From Lepiota brunneoincarnata (Eukaryota > Basidiomycota > Agaricomycetes > Agaricales > Agaricaceae), in the NCBI GenBank assembly GCA_023014365.1, contig JAEBUN010000003.1, positions 2,790,001 through 2,854,000 on the forward strand: a stretch of DNA of 64,000 nucleotides, written 5' to 3'. Of the stretch, positions 48,980 to 60,659 are shown in pieces. Numbering within the stretch: the first letter of the stretch is position 1; every line of letters begins with the position of its first letter. Under the pieces are notes generated by a model. That model was not told the origin of the DNA. It was given only the letters and a program-made list of their open reading frames with translations, and made no database searches. The position numbers were made by a program, and so were the translations under genes.

Positions 48980-50007
48980 TGCAGGCCCTGAGTGTGGGAC
49001 AACACACGAAAGTAGAACAGTTCAAGTTCACCTCCAGGCCTGACTTTTTGACCTGTCCCACGGTGCCCACTCTGGATACCAAATAGACCATTAAGGATAC
49101 CCTCGCCACATGGAGGTCGGTCTATTGATGCCCAGCTCGCTCCCCTTTCAACCGTGATCTGCAATCAAACAACTTCTTCTCCGCCTTGTTCTCATGGGGA
49201 CTTTGCTGCCTCGGCCCCTAACGCTGAGAAGACCGAATATATCCAGAGATCACCGGCTATTATGCCCCTGATGTAGATGTTGAGTCTGAACAAAGAAGAG
49301 GCCTGGATGCATCAAGGTGGGCGTTTACCACCCCGTTAACCGAAACGCAATGTTAGTATTGTGTGGAAATAGTTTCATATTCGTATGACCGCCCACTATA
49401 ACACCACTAGTGCGCCCATGCCCGCCCCCGACTACCCCGCCACGAGCGATGCGTTTGTGGGCTCAATCGGATGATGTAACACCTCCCGAATCCCGACACA
49501 ATCTGTCAGGCCCTCCGGTCTCATTGGGCAATCAACGGTCAATTCAATCATTTCCTCGTTGGCCCCTGGCTATTATGCGCCTCCAGGATGCACTCGAAAA
49601 CTTATATTGTAACTGACTTCAATAGCCGTGAACGCGCATCGTCTAGACCTCCACCAGTTGGTATCAGGAGTGCAAGTCTCTCCATTGTCACCAGATTCCG
49701 ACCCATGCCTCGGAAATGTATCGACCAGGTCCTTCAGTTGTTGTGACAACAACTTATGCTTGGCCGCCAAGGAGGAAAGGCATAATAGGTCCGGGCTGGT
49801 GGTTTAAAAATATGCGAGGGGCAAATAACGGATCGATGCACCACAATTCAGGCAATGCCGCAATTCAAACTATCTATTAAGGCCCAGGTTAAAGAGAAAG
49901 TACATAAGATGTGTCTAACTACAACGTCCGCATTAAAGCATTATACTCGCATAGCCATGATGATACCCCTACATTGGCGTGATCTTACCATGAAGCTATT
50001 GGACTTT
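48980..50007. other. no supported gene
   Basis: Sequence between the Copia element and module copy C. Short frames at 49410-49770 show no motif or splice structure. From about 49860 the text becomes similar to the spacers of the other module copies (AAGGCCCAGGTTAAAGAGAAAG-type, CATAAGATG). Confidence 0.5.
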
Positions 50008-50464
50008 TCATCCCTTTGAAAAGATTCTGCGAAGGAACCGGAAGAGCCATGTCTAATTCTCATGCCCCTTACGACCCGATGTGTCCCCAGTATTCGCACC
50101 AGCTTGGACAATAGGTGCGATAACTACGGCGGCCTGAATAACGGGTGGAGCCGAAGTCACAGCAGTACGCATAGGGACACCTGTCGTCCCCGGCGACTGA
50201 GGCAAGGCGAAGGTTTGGGGATGCGAGCCTGCCACCGATGTTACAGGCGCGGTAGGAGCCCTCGCACCGTTGGGAGGGGGTTGTTATCTGGGATAATGAT
50301 GGGAGACCTGACCGGCCTGACCGGCTGGCCCTTGTGGCCGCGAGCGAAAGACACGACCGACACGCAGGGTGCCGCGCCCATAGTGACAAGTATGTAGTAG
50401 TGGAAAGCAGGGGATAGATTTGAGAGGTAGGGATGGAAGGTGAGCTATATAGGAGTGCAATCAT
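50008..50464 (-). pseudogene. Pro/Thr-rich family gene, copy 4, truncated by a stop
   Basis: The core LPSLSQITTPS region and GSHPQTFALPQSPG...APPVIQAAVVIAPIVQAGANT are recognisable across two frames. Just before the conserved C-terminus (TWLFRFLRRIFSKG) a Lys codon has become TAG (near 50062), so the cationic helix would be lost. A frame change is also needed near 50235. It is probably non-functional. Confidence 0.55.
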
Positions 50465-50913
50465 CTGAGGCTGGCGTGCACAGCATCCCCGGCTTCAGCG
50501 ATTGCCCAGCACAGCCCACAGCCCTACTTCGAATGATTTACAGCCACTTTATAGATTAGATTAGATTCGGGCTGACCAGGGATATTTTCTCCCCACGTTT
50601 AGGAGTTCTCACGGGGCCTTGGGGCAGGCTTAGCGCACTGCTCGGATGATTGCCACAGTGCCATGTCTGTCATCACCCGCCTAGTACCCGCTACACCTCA
50701 AATAGTCGCCTCCGGCGCTCGGGAGCCACCTCGGTGAGTCTGTCGTTCACATATTTTAATTGGACATCAGTAAAAAGCCGTGTAGCGTAACAGCTTCCCG
50801 TGCCCATCCAACACTCAATGCCAGCTGGCGAGCGCCATACAAGCGAACCAGGCTCAACCAGTCCGTCCATTGGTACTCGCTCCTTGCATATCTTGAAATA
50901 GGTAGACAGAACG

Positions 50914-52621
50914 ATGAATAACATCCTTGAACCCGCTGGTGTGACCCTAGATGTACCATCCGAATGGCAAGTACTAGTCCGTCCAGACGGCAAGCTTTAC
51001 TACCGCCATAAAGAGCAGTCGCTTGTGACAGACACCCACATTTCGGATGCACAACTCAACTCAGCAGTGCAAAAGGCTTGGAACTATTTGGAGGAAACAA
51101 AAAGGGACAGGCTACGCGAGCAAGACACACCACCACCAAACGAGTTGAGGAACTGGGAAGGAACCAATGTCGAGTTCTACATCGGCGCGTCGCCAATACC
51201 GGACCCCAATGGTCAAATTATCGAGTGCCAGTACTACCTCGTGGACCACGCGAACCAAGAAATCTTCTGGCTGCATGACGTCGAGTGGAGTGCAATATGG
51301 CCCGCTGGCATTGTCGGAGGCAGTCATGACAGGAAGCTCAATAACTATGGTAAAATCTCATATTTCAACAAACCACAACATCCCAAGTTTTTTAACTACA
51401 AACACGCCGAATAGTACTTTACTTGCGGCAGAACTACTTTCAACATCTTGAGTATTTTCCCGTCACATGACTCTCCCTACGCAAACTATCGAAGAGCTAC
51501 GCTGGATCCTTACCTTCATGTGCAATGGTATGTCTTCATATTCCCTCCATGGTCTTGCTCATCCGAGGTACCCAGACTACATAACCTCCTACCCTGAAAA
51601 TACCACTTCTCCTTGGACCATGGATGATGCTAAAAACCTCCTCGACGTTCTCCAATCGATCAATACAACGGGATCAAGCCCCCCATTAACTGCGCAACCC
51701 AACACGCCGCCGGCAAACGAGCACTACAAAAACATGGCTACGTACCAGACTTGGTACGTCTCCCGACTCTTCGCCTTGATTTGTACGTTCCTCCGCTGCG
51801 TCCAGAGCGTTTTGATCCTCAGGATCTTACAGTGGGTGGCCAGATAATTCATCAATATGCACTCCCAGATGCCATTACCGACCGTCTCTTTATCGGTGAG
51901 GACACCGGAGCCACCCGCGGAAGGAGATTGTACCAGTTTCTAGTTGGGGTATTGACAATGGGTGCTCATAGGGCACTTCAAAAACGTCTGGAGGTAGTTT
52001 GGGCGGGCCGGATAATCTCAACGACAGGCTGGCGCAATTTCATGGAAATCAATTTGTCAGATTGGGCGGATACGAATCTAATGGTGAGTAGTAGAATTTA
52101 TCTCCAACTGATGATCAATAACCCTTTCTACTTGCGGCCAGGCGACTGTTGCACTTTCGTAAGTATACCCCTAGGCTGCGCACTGGATGAGACAGCTGAT
52201 GTGCGACCCGAGAGCAAACATGGCCTTCCTTTCCCTTGACGAACTCCCGCAATCGGCAATAACAGTCAGCGTAATCTCAGCCTTCTTCTCCCTAACCAGT
52301 ATCGTCATCGGGCTCCACCACATTTGGAAACACCGCAAACGGCGCGGGGCAGCAGCCGAAATCGGCAGTCAATACTTCTTCAACATGTCTTCATCATCCA
52401 CCAAAGCAAACCTCCTACCGCTCTCGGCCCTCCTCTCCCTTCCACTTGCGTTCTTTTCTTGGTCCCTCGTTTCCTTCGCAGCTGCGCTGGGTATTTATGC
52501 GTTCAAGGCACCGCTGGGAAAGATTGCGTTTGGATTTATAGGCACGGTGCTGGCTGGACTGTTGATCTGTGTGGGTGGAGTTGTCACATTTTTCTGGGGT
52601 GCCTTTCGTGAGCAGAAATAA
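50914..52621 (+). CDS. WW-like/three-membrane-segment protein, module copy C
   Basis: Exon 1 50914-51349 (MNNILEPAGVTLDVPSEWQV; WW-like EWQVLVRPDGKLYYRHKEQS), intron 51350-51414, exon 2 51415-51782, intron 51783-51832 (50 nt, GTACGT...TTACAG), exon 3 51833-52083 (GGQIIHQYALPDAITDRLFI, RALQKRLEVVWAGRIIST), intron 52084-52174 (GTGAGT...CCCTAG), exon 4 52175-52621. Exon 4 has the three hydrophobic segments and ends WGAFREQK. All joints are in phase, which supports the model and lets it guide copy A. Exon 2 has one base fewer than copy A near 51463 (TTTTCCCGTC against TTTTCCTTGTC), which breaks the frame. That could be real decay or a sequencing indel. The spliced upstream ORF starts near 50663. 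Confidence 0.6.
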
Positions 52622-53245
52622 TGATACATGGTGAGTCTGGTGCTATAAAAGTTCGCGTTTGGATTCATAGTTATGGTGCTGGTTAGGTTGATTCGTGTGG
52701 GTGCAGTTCGGTGTTGTGCTGGTTCATGAAGGTTCATGAACTCGAGCAACCGGCTGATCAGGCATTGATCAGGTGTTGATGTTGTCATGAACCATGATGT
52801 GCTGCTGTACATCAGCAGAGCCCGCAAGTATATAGATACAAACTGATCAGATAAAACAATATCATCGACACATATATGTATGCTTATGTTCATCGGCTAT
52901 TCCTGCTTCATGACCGGTTGATGAAGCACGTTGATGAGTACACATGTTACTCATCAGCGGCACAACGCTGTTTATACGAGTAGAAGAGCAAGGAGTCTCG
53001 CGCACGATAATTCAGTGAATTGGCAACCACGGGAGTATACACACCAGACCACACTCAGCGAGAAGGGACTCAAGATAATAGAGCTGCGTTACGAGTCCAG
53101 GCTGCCTGAAACATTTCCCCCATCTAACTAAGCGATCTATCAAGGACCGGGTACACGAGAGAGTCCATAAGATGCTCTACTATGCGCCGCCCCCACATAG
53201 CCGTATCATAGCAGCGATTTTACTTTTCCAACTATCAGCATCCCA
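52622..53245. repeat. inter-module spacer, duplicate of 29723-30350
   Basis: Near-identical to the spacer between modules A and B, with a few substitutions (for example CTTGAGTAACC against CTCGAGCAACC). No gene. Confidence 0.75.
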
Positions 53246-53698
53246 TCACTCCCTTGAAAATATCCTGCGAAAGAGCCGGAAGAGCCATGACTTGTTCTTA
53301 TGCTTGGAACGGCTCGCGGTAGTCCCAGTGTTCACACCAACTCGAGGTGCAGGCGTGGTAACTACAGTGGTCTGAGTAACGGGTGCAACTGAAGCCACGG
53401 TAGCGCGCAGAGGAATTTCTGCTGACCCGGGCAACTGAAGCAAGGTGAGGGTCTGTGGATGCGGGCCTGCCACCGATGAAGGTTCAGTTACAGGGGCGGT
53501 GGGGGTGCTTGCGCCGTTCGGGAGGGGGTTGTTATCTGGGATAACGATGAAAGACCTGGACGGGCTGCCCCTGCCCCGGCCGCTAGCGAAAGACGCCCTT
53601 GCATAAGAGCATGGTATGGGCTCTATTGAGGTGGACATGTCCGAACTTGAGGTGGACATGTCCGAACTTGAGGTGAATGGATGTGGAAAGGATGACAA
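53246..53698 (-). CDS. Pro/Thr-rich protein with cationic amphipathic C-terminus, copy 5
   Basis: 150 codons, MSSFPHPFTSSSDMSTSSSD, with tandem SSDMST repeats (30-nt direct repeat around 53630-53680), RSFIVIPDNNPLPNGAST, a Thr/Val/Pro-rich middle and the C-terminus KHKNKSWLFRLFRRIFSRE. It is a close paralogue of 30351-30803. It is divergent from copy D (54165). Function unknown. Confidence 0.6.
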   Translation of the reverse strand: MSSFPHPFTSSSDMSTSSSDMSTSIEPIPCSYARASFASGRGRGSPSRSFIVIPDNNPLPNGASTPTAPVTEPSSVAGPHPQTLTLLQLPGSAEIPLRATVASVAPVTQTTVVTTPAPRVGVNTGTTASRSKHKNKSWLFRLFRRIFSRE

Positions 53699-54164
53699 GT
53701 ATGTAGTAGTGGAAAGCAGGCAGGGGATAAATTTGGGAGGGAGGCTATATGAGGGAGTGGAGAGTCACAGGACCTGTGCCCGTTCCAAGCTACCTGCCGA
53801 AAGTCACTGCCTCGTAGCAGGCTAGAACTTACGATCAATTTATAGATGAATGGCTTGGCGCCCATAAATTCAAGGAAATAAGTACAGGAGCAGGGCGGGC
53901 AACACAGCACCATGTCTGTCGTCGCCCGCCTAGCACCCGCTACACCCCAAAACGTCACCGAGTCCAGCACTCGGAAGCCACCTCGGTGAGTCTGTTGTTC
54001 ACACATTTTAGTTGGACACCAATAAAAGGCCATGTAGCATAACAGCTTCCCAGGCCCACTTAACACTCAGTGCCAGTTGGCGAGCGCCATACAAGCAAAC
54101 CAGGCTCAACCAGTCCGTCCATCAGTACTTGCCCTTGTGCAACTCGAAATAAGCGGACAGAACG

Positions 54165-55047
54165 ATGAATAATATCCTTGAACTCGCTGGCATGGTCCTG
54201 GACGTACAACTTAGCTCAACAGTGGAAAAGGCTTGGAGCTACTTGAAGGAAACAAAAAGGGACAAGCTACGTGAGCAAGACAGACTCTCACTGGACGACT
54301 CGAGGAATTGGGGAGGAATTAAGGTTGTGTTCCACATCGGTGCTGTGCACTCCCAGATGCCATAACTGACCGTCGCTTTATCGGTGGGGACACCAGAGCC
54401 AGTTTGGGCCGACCAGATAATCTCAACGACGGGCTGGCGCAACTTCATGGAAATCAATTTGTCAGATTGGGCGGATACGAATCTAATGGTGAGTAGTAGA
54501 GCTGATTGTCAATGACCTTTTCCACTTGCGTCTAGGCAACTGTTGCACTTTCGTAGGTAGACCCCTAGGCTCCTCACTAATGAGACAGCTAATGCCCGAC
54601 TCGAGAGCCGACATGGCTTTCCTTTCCCCTGACGAACTCCCGCAATCGGCAACAACAGTCAGCATAATCTCAGCCTTCCTCTCCCCAACCAGTATCATCA
54701 TCGGGCTTCACCACATCCGGAAACATCGCGAACAGCACAGAGCAGCAGCCGAAATCGGTAGTCAATATTTCTTCAACATGTCTTCATCATCCACCGAGCC
54801 AAACTTCCTACCGCTCTCGGCCCTCCTCTCCCTTCCACTTACATTCTTTTCTTGGTCGCTCGTTTCCTTCACAGCTGCTTTGGGTATTTATGCGTTCAAG
54901 GCACCGCTGGGCAAACATAGTCCGGTGCAGCTATGTAGCAGTGTGCAAGCGCAAGGATTGTGTGGAGGATGCCCGGAAGATAAGGGTTGCTGGAAGGCTA
55001 TGGGGTTTGTCGAGCTCAGAACACTTATTTCATTTTTTGCTCAATGA
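54165..55047 (+). pseudogene. WW-like/membrane gene, module copy D, deleted and frameshifted
   Basis: Starts MNNILELAGMVLDVQL, but the WW-like segment is deleted, passing straight to STVEKAWSYLKETKRDKLRE. A second deletion joins HIGAVHSQMP to the exon 3 text (LPDAITDRRFIGGDT-like, out of frame). One base is missing near 54577 at the start of exon 4 relative to copy C. The membrane segments are recognisable (ATTVSIISAFLSPTSIIIGL, LSLPLTFFSWSLVSFTAALG), but the third is replaced by unrelated sequence after KAPLGK. Not functional. Confidence 0.75.
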
Positions 55048-55870
55048 TGGATTGGCATCTGGGGCTGGACTTTCTTCCCTGGACTAGCAGATCAACAAGA
55101 CGACACTGAAAGGAAACTCAGGAATAGTACGATGACTGAATAGGCTCTCCAATTCCAAGAGATGCAAGGATATACGTATCAGTTTTGTATGCTGGCTAAA
55201 GCGCGTGGGTATCCGAGGAAGCCGGTCTTTGCTGTGGCATACCAATGATACTATTAACGTTTAATGTCAATTGCTCCCGACCGAGCTCGCATTCTAGCTT
55301 ATGTCATAGGGTACTCCACCACGAGCCATCATATGTACCAGACCGATTAAAGTACCTGTGACTTCAAGGAGCCACCAGCGTTCCGACACAGGATAGAATT
55401 GTTGCGTACGCAGTAGAATTTGCTAATAGTTGTTCGAGCAAGGACGGTCGCTATGGAACAATCCCTCCTTGTCCCGACAATCAGTATTCTGCTATAATTG
55501 ACAATTGCGCGGCAAGATGTGCTTAAAATGCTGGGATGGTCAAGGAGATGGTTAACAAAGAGTAGATACCATTATGGCCACGGCTACATAAGGCGGCTAG
55601 TATTTCTGGAGCTCGGTGGAGCTGTTTCGCTGGGAGTGAGGCGGGTTTTCATTGGCTGAATGCCAGCTAGAACGCTCCAGCAGATACACTCTATTGCGCC
55701 ACTCCCTCAAAAAAGCCTGGACAGTGGGGTTATCTCTACTCCTATTGTTAGATATGCTGTCTAAATAGGGGAGTTCGAATCCATTGTGGAGAGTATGAGA
55801 AGGTCTGACGCAGAATTGCCATGTGCGGTCATAGTTAGGAGATCCGGACCACATATGATGGTTCGGCTGC
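55048..55870. other. no gene seen
   Basis: Intergenic sequence between the last module and the F-box gene; no motif, repeat or RNA gene recognised. Confidence 0.5.
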
Positions 55871-57377
55871 ATGACCTGGCCAACGTCTAATAACCTAACA
55901 ATGGTTCAAAAGAATAAATCCGAGGCAGACGCTATCAGGCGCGAACTACGCCAAGTAGAAGAGAGGCACGTAACCTTGCGGCAAAGACTCAACAGCGTAC
56001 AGACATCGACCGCAGTCCTTCCACCAGAGATACTCTCCCTCATCCTGTTATGTCTATCCGCAAGACTACCACCACTTCCCATCGCTCGATTCCCACAAAC
56101 TACTGGATTGCCGGGTTGCCTATCCGGCCTTGACTATTAGCCATGTCTCGTCACAATGGCGACAGGTCGCCTTGTCAACACCCCGATTGTGGAATACCGT
56201 GTCTGCTCGAGTTAATGCGGGAAATGCAGACTGCCTTTCTCACATCCTTGAGGTCCATCTGCAAAATGTTGGAGCCCTGCAATTCAATCTTAGTCTCGAT
56301 TTCAGCTACTCGTGTCCCGTCGAGTCAATCGGATCCGTGCTCTCTAACAGGGAATATGCTAGGAAGATTCGAAAACTCAAGTTCTCGTCGTACCCACCAT
56401 TCGAGTTGCTGTTCTCTGTCTCAGCCAGCCTCTCGCAGCTCGAGTGCCTCTCCATAGCGGGCCATCATTGGAACCGAGATCCTGAATTCTCTCTCGAAGC
56501 CGCTGTATCTCTGCGCTGCGTGGAGCTAGAATATGTACATGCGAATGTTTTACTTCCTTGGTCATCCATAACCCGCCTCAACCTTTTCTCTGTCCCCGCC
56601 AATGTCTGTGCCACATTGCTCCTGCAATGTCCCAACCTCATCCACTTTGAAAATACAACCAAACCCGACCCTCCTACTTCAGACCTGACTATTCTTCATC
56701 ATTTGCAAACCCTGTGTTGGGCACATCTCGATTCTCCATGGTGCTTAAACATGCTCGAAACCATCAGGCTACCTGCATTGCGCATGCTTTTGTGGTCAGA
56801 GGAATACGAAAATGTCGAGCAAGCCCAGCCCCTTGTCCATGCCTTGTTCGATGATCTACCAGGTACCCTGCTTACGCTTAAGCTGGTCCACATTTCTAGC
56901 TGGACCCCTGCTTTAATCAAGCATGCTTTCAGTCGATCTCGCTATATCCGGGACCTGCATATGTACGGACGCTCCAGGGACTGTGCATACGCAGCATTCT
57001 GTGTACTGTGTCGTGGGTGGGAGGGTGATGAGACGAGGTATCTACCCTCACTCAAATCTTTCACTATCAGCGGAGGCTGTGATTCTTATGGCGGGTCCGT
57101 GGAGGCCTCTGATGCTGAATTCTCCTACCGAATTTGGATATCTGCAGGGCGAAGCTTACCACACCAGACCCTCGGTTTACATTCGCCTTCAGCGGTCTCA
57201 AACTGGTCTGGGCCCCAGGTGTACAAGAAGAGCTGTGTGAGATGGTTCGGAGTGGGCTTCAGCTGGAGATTTCGGAGGACCGTGAAAGAGTGGGATGGTT
57301 ATCTTAGAAGACCAAGTTACTGGATGTGGGGGGTACCAAAAGTGGTGGGGTTGCTGAGGGATTACCAACGGCTCTGA
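55871..57377 (+). CDS. F-box protein (LRR-type, fungal expansion family)
   Basis: The N-terminus carries a coiled-coil segment (SEADAIRRELRQVEERHVTLR), then the F-box LPPEILSLILLCLS. This joins, after a phase change near 56060-56110, VAYPALTISHVSSQWRQVAL STPRLWNTV, which is the typical second half of agaricomycete F-box domains. The C-terminal ~380 residues hold leucine-rich irregular repeats. Such proteins recruit substrates to SCF ubiquitin ligases through Skp1. No GT-AG intron fits the phase change, so either one base is missing in the assembly or the gene is recently broken. The start could be 55871 or ATG 55901. It ends LLRDYQRL-TGA. Confidence 0.75.
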
Positions 57378-57636
57378 TGAATGTAGCACAGAGTCACGCA
57401 AAGTGTTAGTTGATGTACGTATCTTCCGACTCCTCATTCCCCTACAATAATTTGCACGGACACAACGGTAAAACTACACGTGTGTACTACAATTTATCAA
57501 CCTATTCTGGCCCGTCCACTTTGCAACTGTCTGACCTCCAGCCTCGAAGCACTGGAAAACAATAACCTACAAGAGTAGGTTTAGGACTGCTCACAAATAA
57601 TCCTGGGGACGGTGGGCTCGCCTCTCTCCCTCCCGC
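57378..57636. other. no gene seen
   Basis: Short intergenic stretch after the F-box gene; nothing recognisable. Confidence 0.5.
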
Positions 57637-57990
57637 TTGCACCCTTTTCTTGGGCTCGAGTTTGCTGACAACTACATTTATACGTTCCGGTTGCGGGCGC
57701 CACTAGAAAAGTTTGCGTTTAGATTCATAGTTACGATGCTGGTTGGGTTGATTCGTGTGGGTGTAGTTGTCATTTTCTCTGGGGTTCGCGGGAGCCACAG
57801 CACGTGGTGGGCGCTGATCGGTTCGACTGGTGTGCATGCACAAGAATCGCGTGGAAGATACCCGGTCGTTACTCTGTGGATTGAGGATTACTGGGAGCCT
57901 AATAGGAGTGCCTATTTCTTTTTGCTTTCCTGCTATATCCGATACTCCATGATTAATCGACTTTCGGGGCACAATCAAGTGGATATGTAA
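57637..57990 (+). pseudogene. decayed membrane exon of the family-locus module
   Basis: The segment LGLEFADNYIYTFRLRAPLE, followed by KFAFRFIVTMLVGLIRVGVV, aligns with SLVSFAAALGIYAFKAPLGK and IAFGFIGTVLAGLLICVGGV of copies A and C. It then continues into text shared with 25375-25460. There is no WW-like exon upstream. It marks the right edge of the module array. Confidence 0.65.
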
Positions 57991-58921
57991 GAGCAGGTCC
58001 AACTGGTTGTAGGCCTTTGCCAACGGTGTATCGATGTATGCCATGAGATCCCCCGCTCCGGAGGTACCACTCTTGCACTGGTCTGATTGAGTGGCAGGGC
58101 ACCGGTGCCTGCCCCTTCAGGTTTCCCGAGTTCTTTAACCTATTTGGGTCTTGTCGCCTCTCAAACTGTCGTTCTGATCTTGCAATCTCGTTATCCCGTC
58201 GTCCAAAGCTACCCCGCGCTAATGTAGAATCAACCGACGAGTCAATGAACTCGCATCCCACTGACGCAATGAGAACATACCTGGATCAGGATGGAAGTCC
58301 AGTGGCGAGCACAGGGGTTACGGTGTTATAAATCAATAACCACTGGTGGAGACAAGAAAAAAGATGATTTTAAAATTTACGTCTCATTATCATACTCGAG
58401 GATTAGCATTCCCTTCTCGCCGTACCCGAAAACCGATAATTCGTTGGGTAAGCGAGCGTTTAAATACTGAGCCGCAGATTAGTAAAATCGGACGTACAGA
58501 TCCGACTTGGGCTACAACGAAATAGTCCTCGCACCTCCTATTACGACGACTCAGCGAGGAGAAACATTTGCCATAAAAGGGAGGCCCAGCTCACGTGCTT
58601 ACACGGTCTGTGAGATCATGTGCGACTTGAAGTCATAAAAAAGGAAAGAGGCTGATGTAATTCGCATGATGATTGCTTACCTGTAATGTTTTTAATGCCT
58701 TCATGGTCGTCGATGGCTCGGTCATGCAGACCAGGTCCATCCTACTCATCCACATAGCCCTCTTCCCTATATATATCAGCCTTGCAGCCTACATTGGTCT
58801 CATCCCAGCATCTTACAACCTGTCTTCCCTTCTCCAACTCGCTCGTGCCAACATCCGCAACCAATATCTCAACCGATCCCTGTCTTCGACCAACTTGACA
58901 AACCCATCCGTTAATAACACC
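57991..58921. other. intergenic, pirin upstream region
   Basis: No gene is supported. Short frames around 58673-58920 run into the pirin start in the same frame but contain no family motif; they are likely 5' UTR. Confidence 0.5.
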
Positions 58922-59849
58922 ATGAACGCCATAAAATTCGTCGCACGCAGGAGCGAGGAACGTGGCCATGCTGACCATGATTGGTTAAAGACATTCCACA
59001 CATTCTCGTTTGCCATGTAAGTTGAAGTCTAGACCTCCTTAAAACGCTTCTCGAGCAATGATTGACGGCAAAACAACTTGGGGATAGGTACCAAGATTCT
59101 CGTCATGATCGTTTTGGCCCTCTTCGTGTCATAAATGAGGATCGTGTTGCTCCGCGCACTGGCTTTGGGACGCACTCGCACCGCGAATTTGAGATATTCT
59201 CATATGTTGTTTCTGGGCAACTTGAACAGTAAGTTATCATTCTACTTAACGACGAAAAAGATAGTAATTCCCACCATAATTATAGCAAAGATTCTATGGG
59301 CAACACCGAAATCCTGAGCCGTGGAGACCTTCAAATGACCTCGGCTGGAACAGGAATATCACACTCGGAAAAAGCCTATGGAGACAAACAGGTCCATTTC
59401 TCCAGATTTGGTCACTTCCCGCTACCCCTCGCCTTCAACCGAAATACTTCACCCGCCATTTTAGTGACGAGGAAAAGAAGGACGTCTGGGCAAAGATTGT
59501 CGCCCCTGCCTGGGAGCAAGAAGTGAAGAACGTTCGTGAAGCTGATGGTCCTGCGCCGGTTCAAACCTCCCTCACTCTCTACGCCACGCTCATTAGCGCA
59601 GGCAAGACCCTTGAGAGGCCGTTGGGAGGAAAGAAGGCTTATATCCACGTTGTTCAGACTAGTGGATACAATCCGGGAATGGCTCAAGACGCCACTGTCA
59701 AGATAACTGGACCAGGAAATGATGAACTCGAGTTGAAGGAAGGCGACGGAGCCTATATTTTTGTCGGACAGAAGGGCAATGCTCTGAAAGTTGAGAACAT
59801 TGGTGATAAGACTGCTGAAGTTTTGCTATTTGACCTTGAGCTTGATTAG
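58922..59849 (+). CDS. pirin-family protein (bicupin), with a one-base frame break
   Basis: Exon 1 58922-59016 (MNAIKFVARRSEERGHADHD, then HTFSFA), intron 59017-59087, exon 2 59088-59228, intron 59229-59285, exon 3 from 59286 to TAG at 59849. The cupin metal site is visible in GFGTHSHREFEIFSYVVSG and MTSAGTGISHSEKA (three His and a Glu, as in human pirin). The C-terminal cupin half is ISAGKTLERPLGGKKAYIHV to LLFDLELD. At 59395-59403 the phase changes inside VHF-QIWSLPATPRLQP: one base is missing relative to the family (expected HF-L-QIW). There is no intron there. Pirins are Fe-binding nuclear or cytosolic proteins, some with quercetinase activity. The flawless remainder suggests an assembly indel rather than a dead gene. 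Confidence 0.88.
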
Positions 59850-60659
59850 GATTGTGCATTCCCCTATCTTGCCATTGCGTTTTCGGTCGTACCCGTGAAT
59901 CATATTAATGTATCCTTAGTTCTGCTAGAATTTGTATTAAACTTGAGTTCTGGTCATTGGCTCAAGGTGCATGATCGACGTACTATTCACCTAGCAACGA
60001 ACAGATCGACGACTAGCCCGAGGTGAAGGTCATAAATATGCTGCCGTACAGCATGTGTGACAGTTGTTCAACGGTTCCAAATGTATAACCGAAGCGAGAT
60101 GGGCGCCGTAATAGTATTTCCACTGTGTCTCCCCCCTCCACCCACGAACGGATCGCACAAAGCGGGATGATGCCACGGTCATCGCGAACAGAAAGCTAAA
60201 TTCAACACTTGAAAAAACGATGGATGAGAAGACGCGACATTAGCACAGCTTCGGGGTAACAGGGGAGATTAATACTCAACAATGCCTAGATAAGCGGGAA
60301 AACAAGGCCGGGAGCGTCAGTTTCGTATTGCGCTTGACTATTCGGGGCTTTGGATCAGATATTTTGGATCTGCAGAGTCACGCAGTGGGTATATCGTTTC
60401 AGCTCTAGTGCCACAACGTGTCACGGAGTGTCCCAGTGGAATATTTTAAGTGTTTGTTGAGTTCAGAACGCCAGGGGTGTAACCGCCTCTCGACCGGCCA
60501 AGAAATAACCACGGTTTTTTGACAGCCACCTCAAGTGAGACGATTCAAAGAGTGTCACAGCGAAGGTGATAATATTGTTTTGGGTGAATTAGCCAAGAGA
60601 TGTCGACATAAAGGAGACCAACACAAGTGTCAAATAATGGGAAAAAGAGAGGTCACGTA
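59850..60659. other. intergenic between convergent pirin and EngB-type genes
   Basis: 3' flanks of two convergent genes. No further coding region, repeat or RNA gene recognised. Confidence 0.5.
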
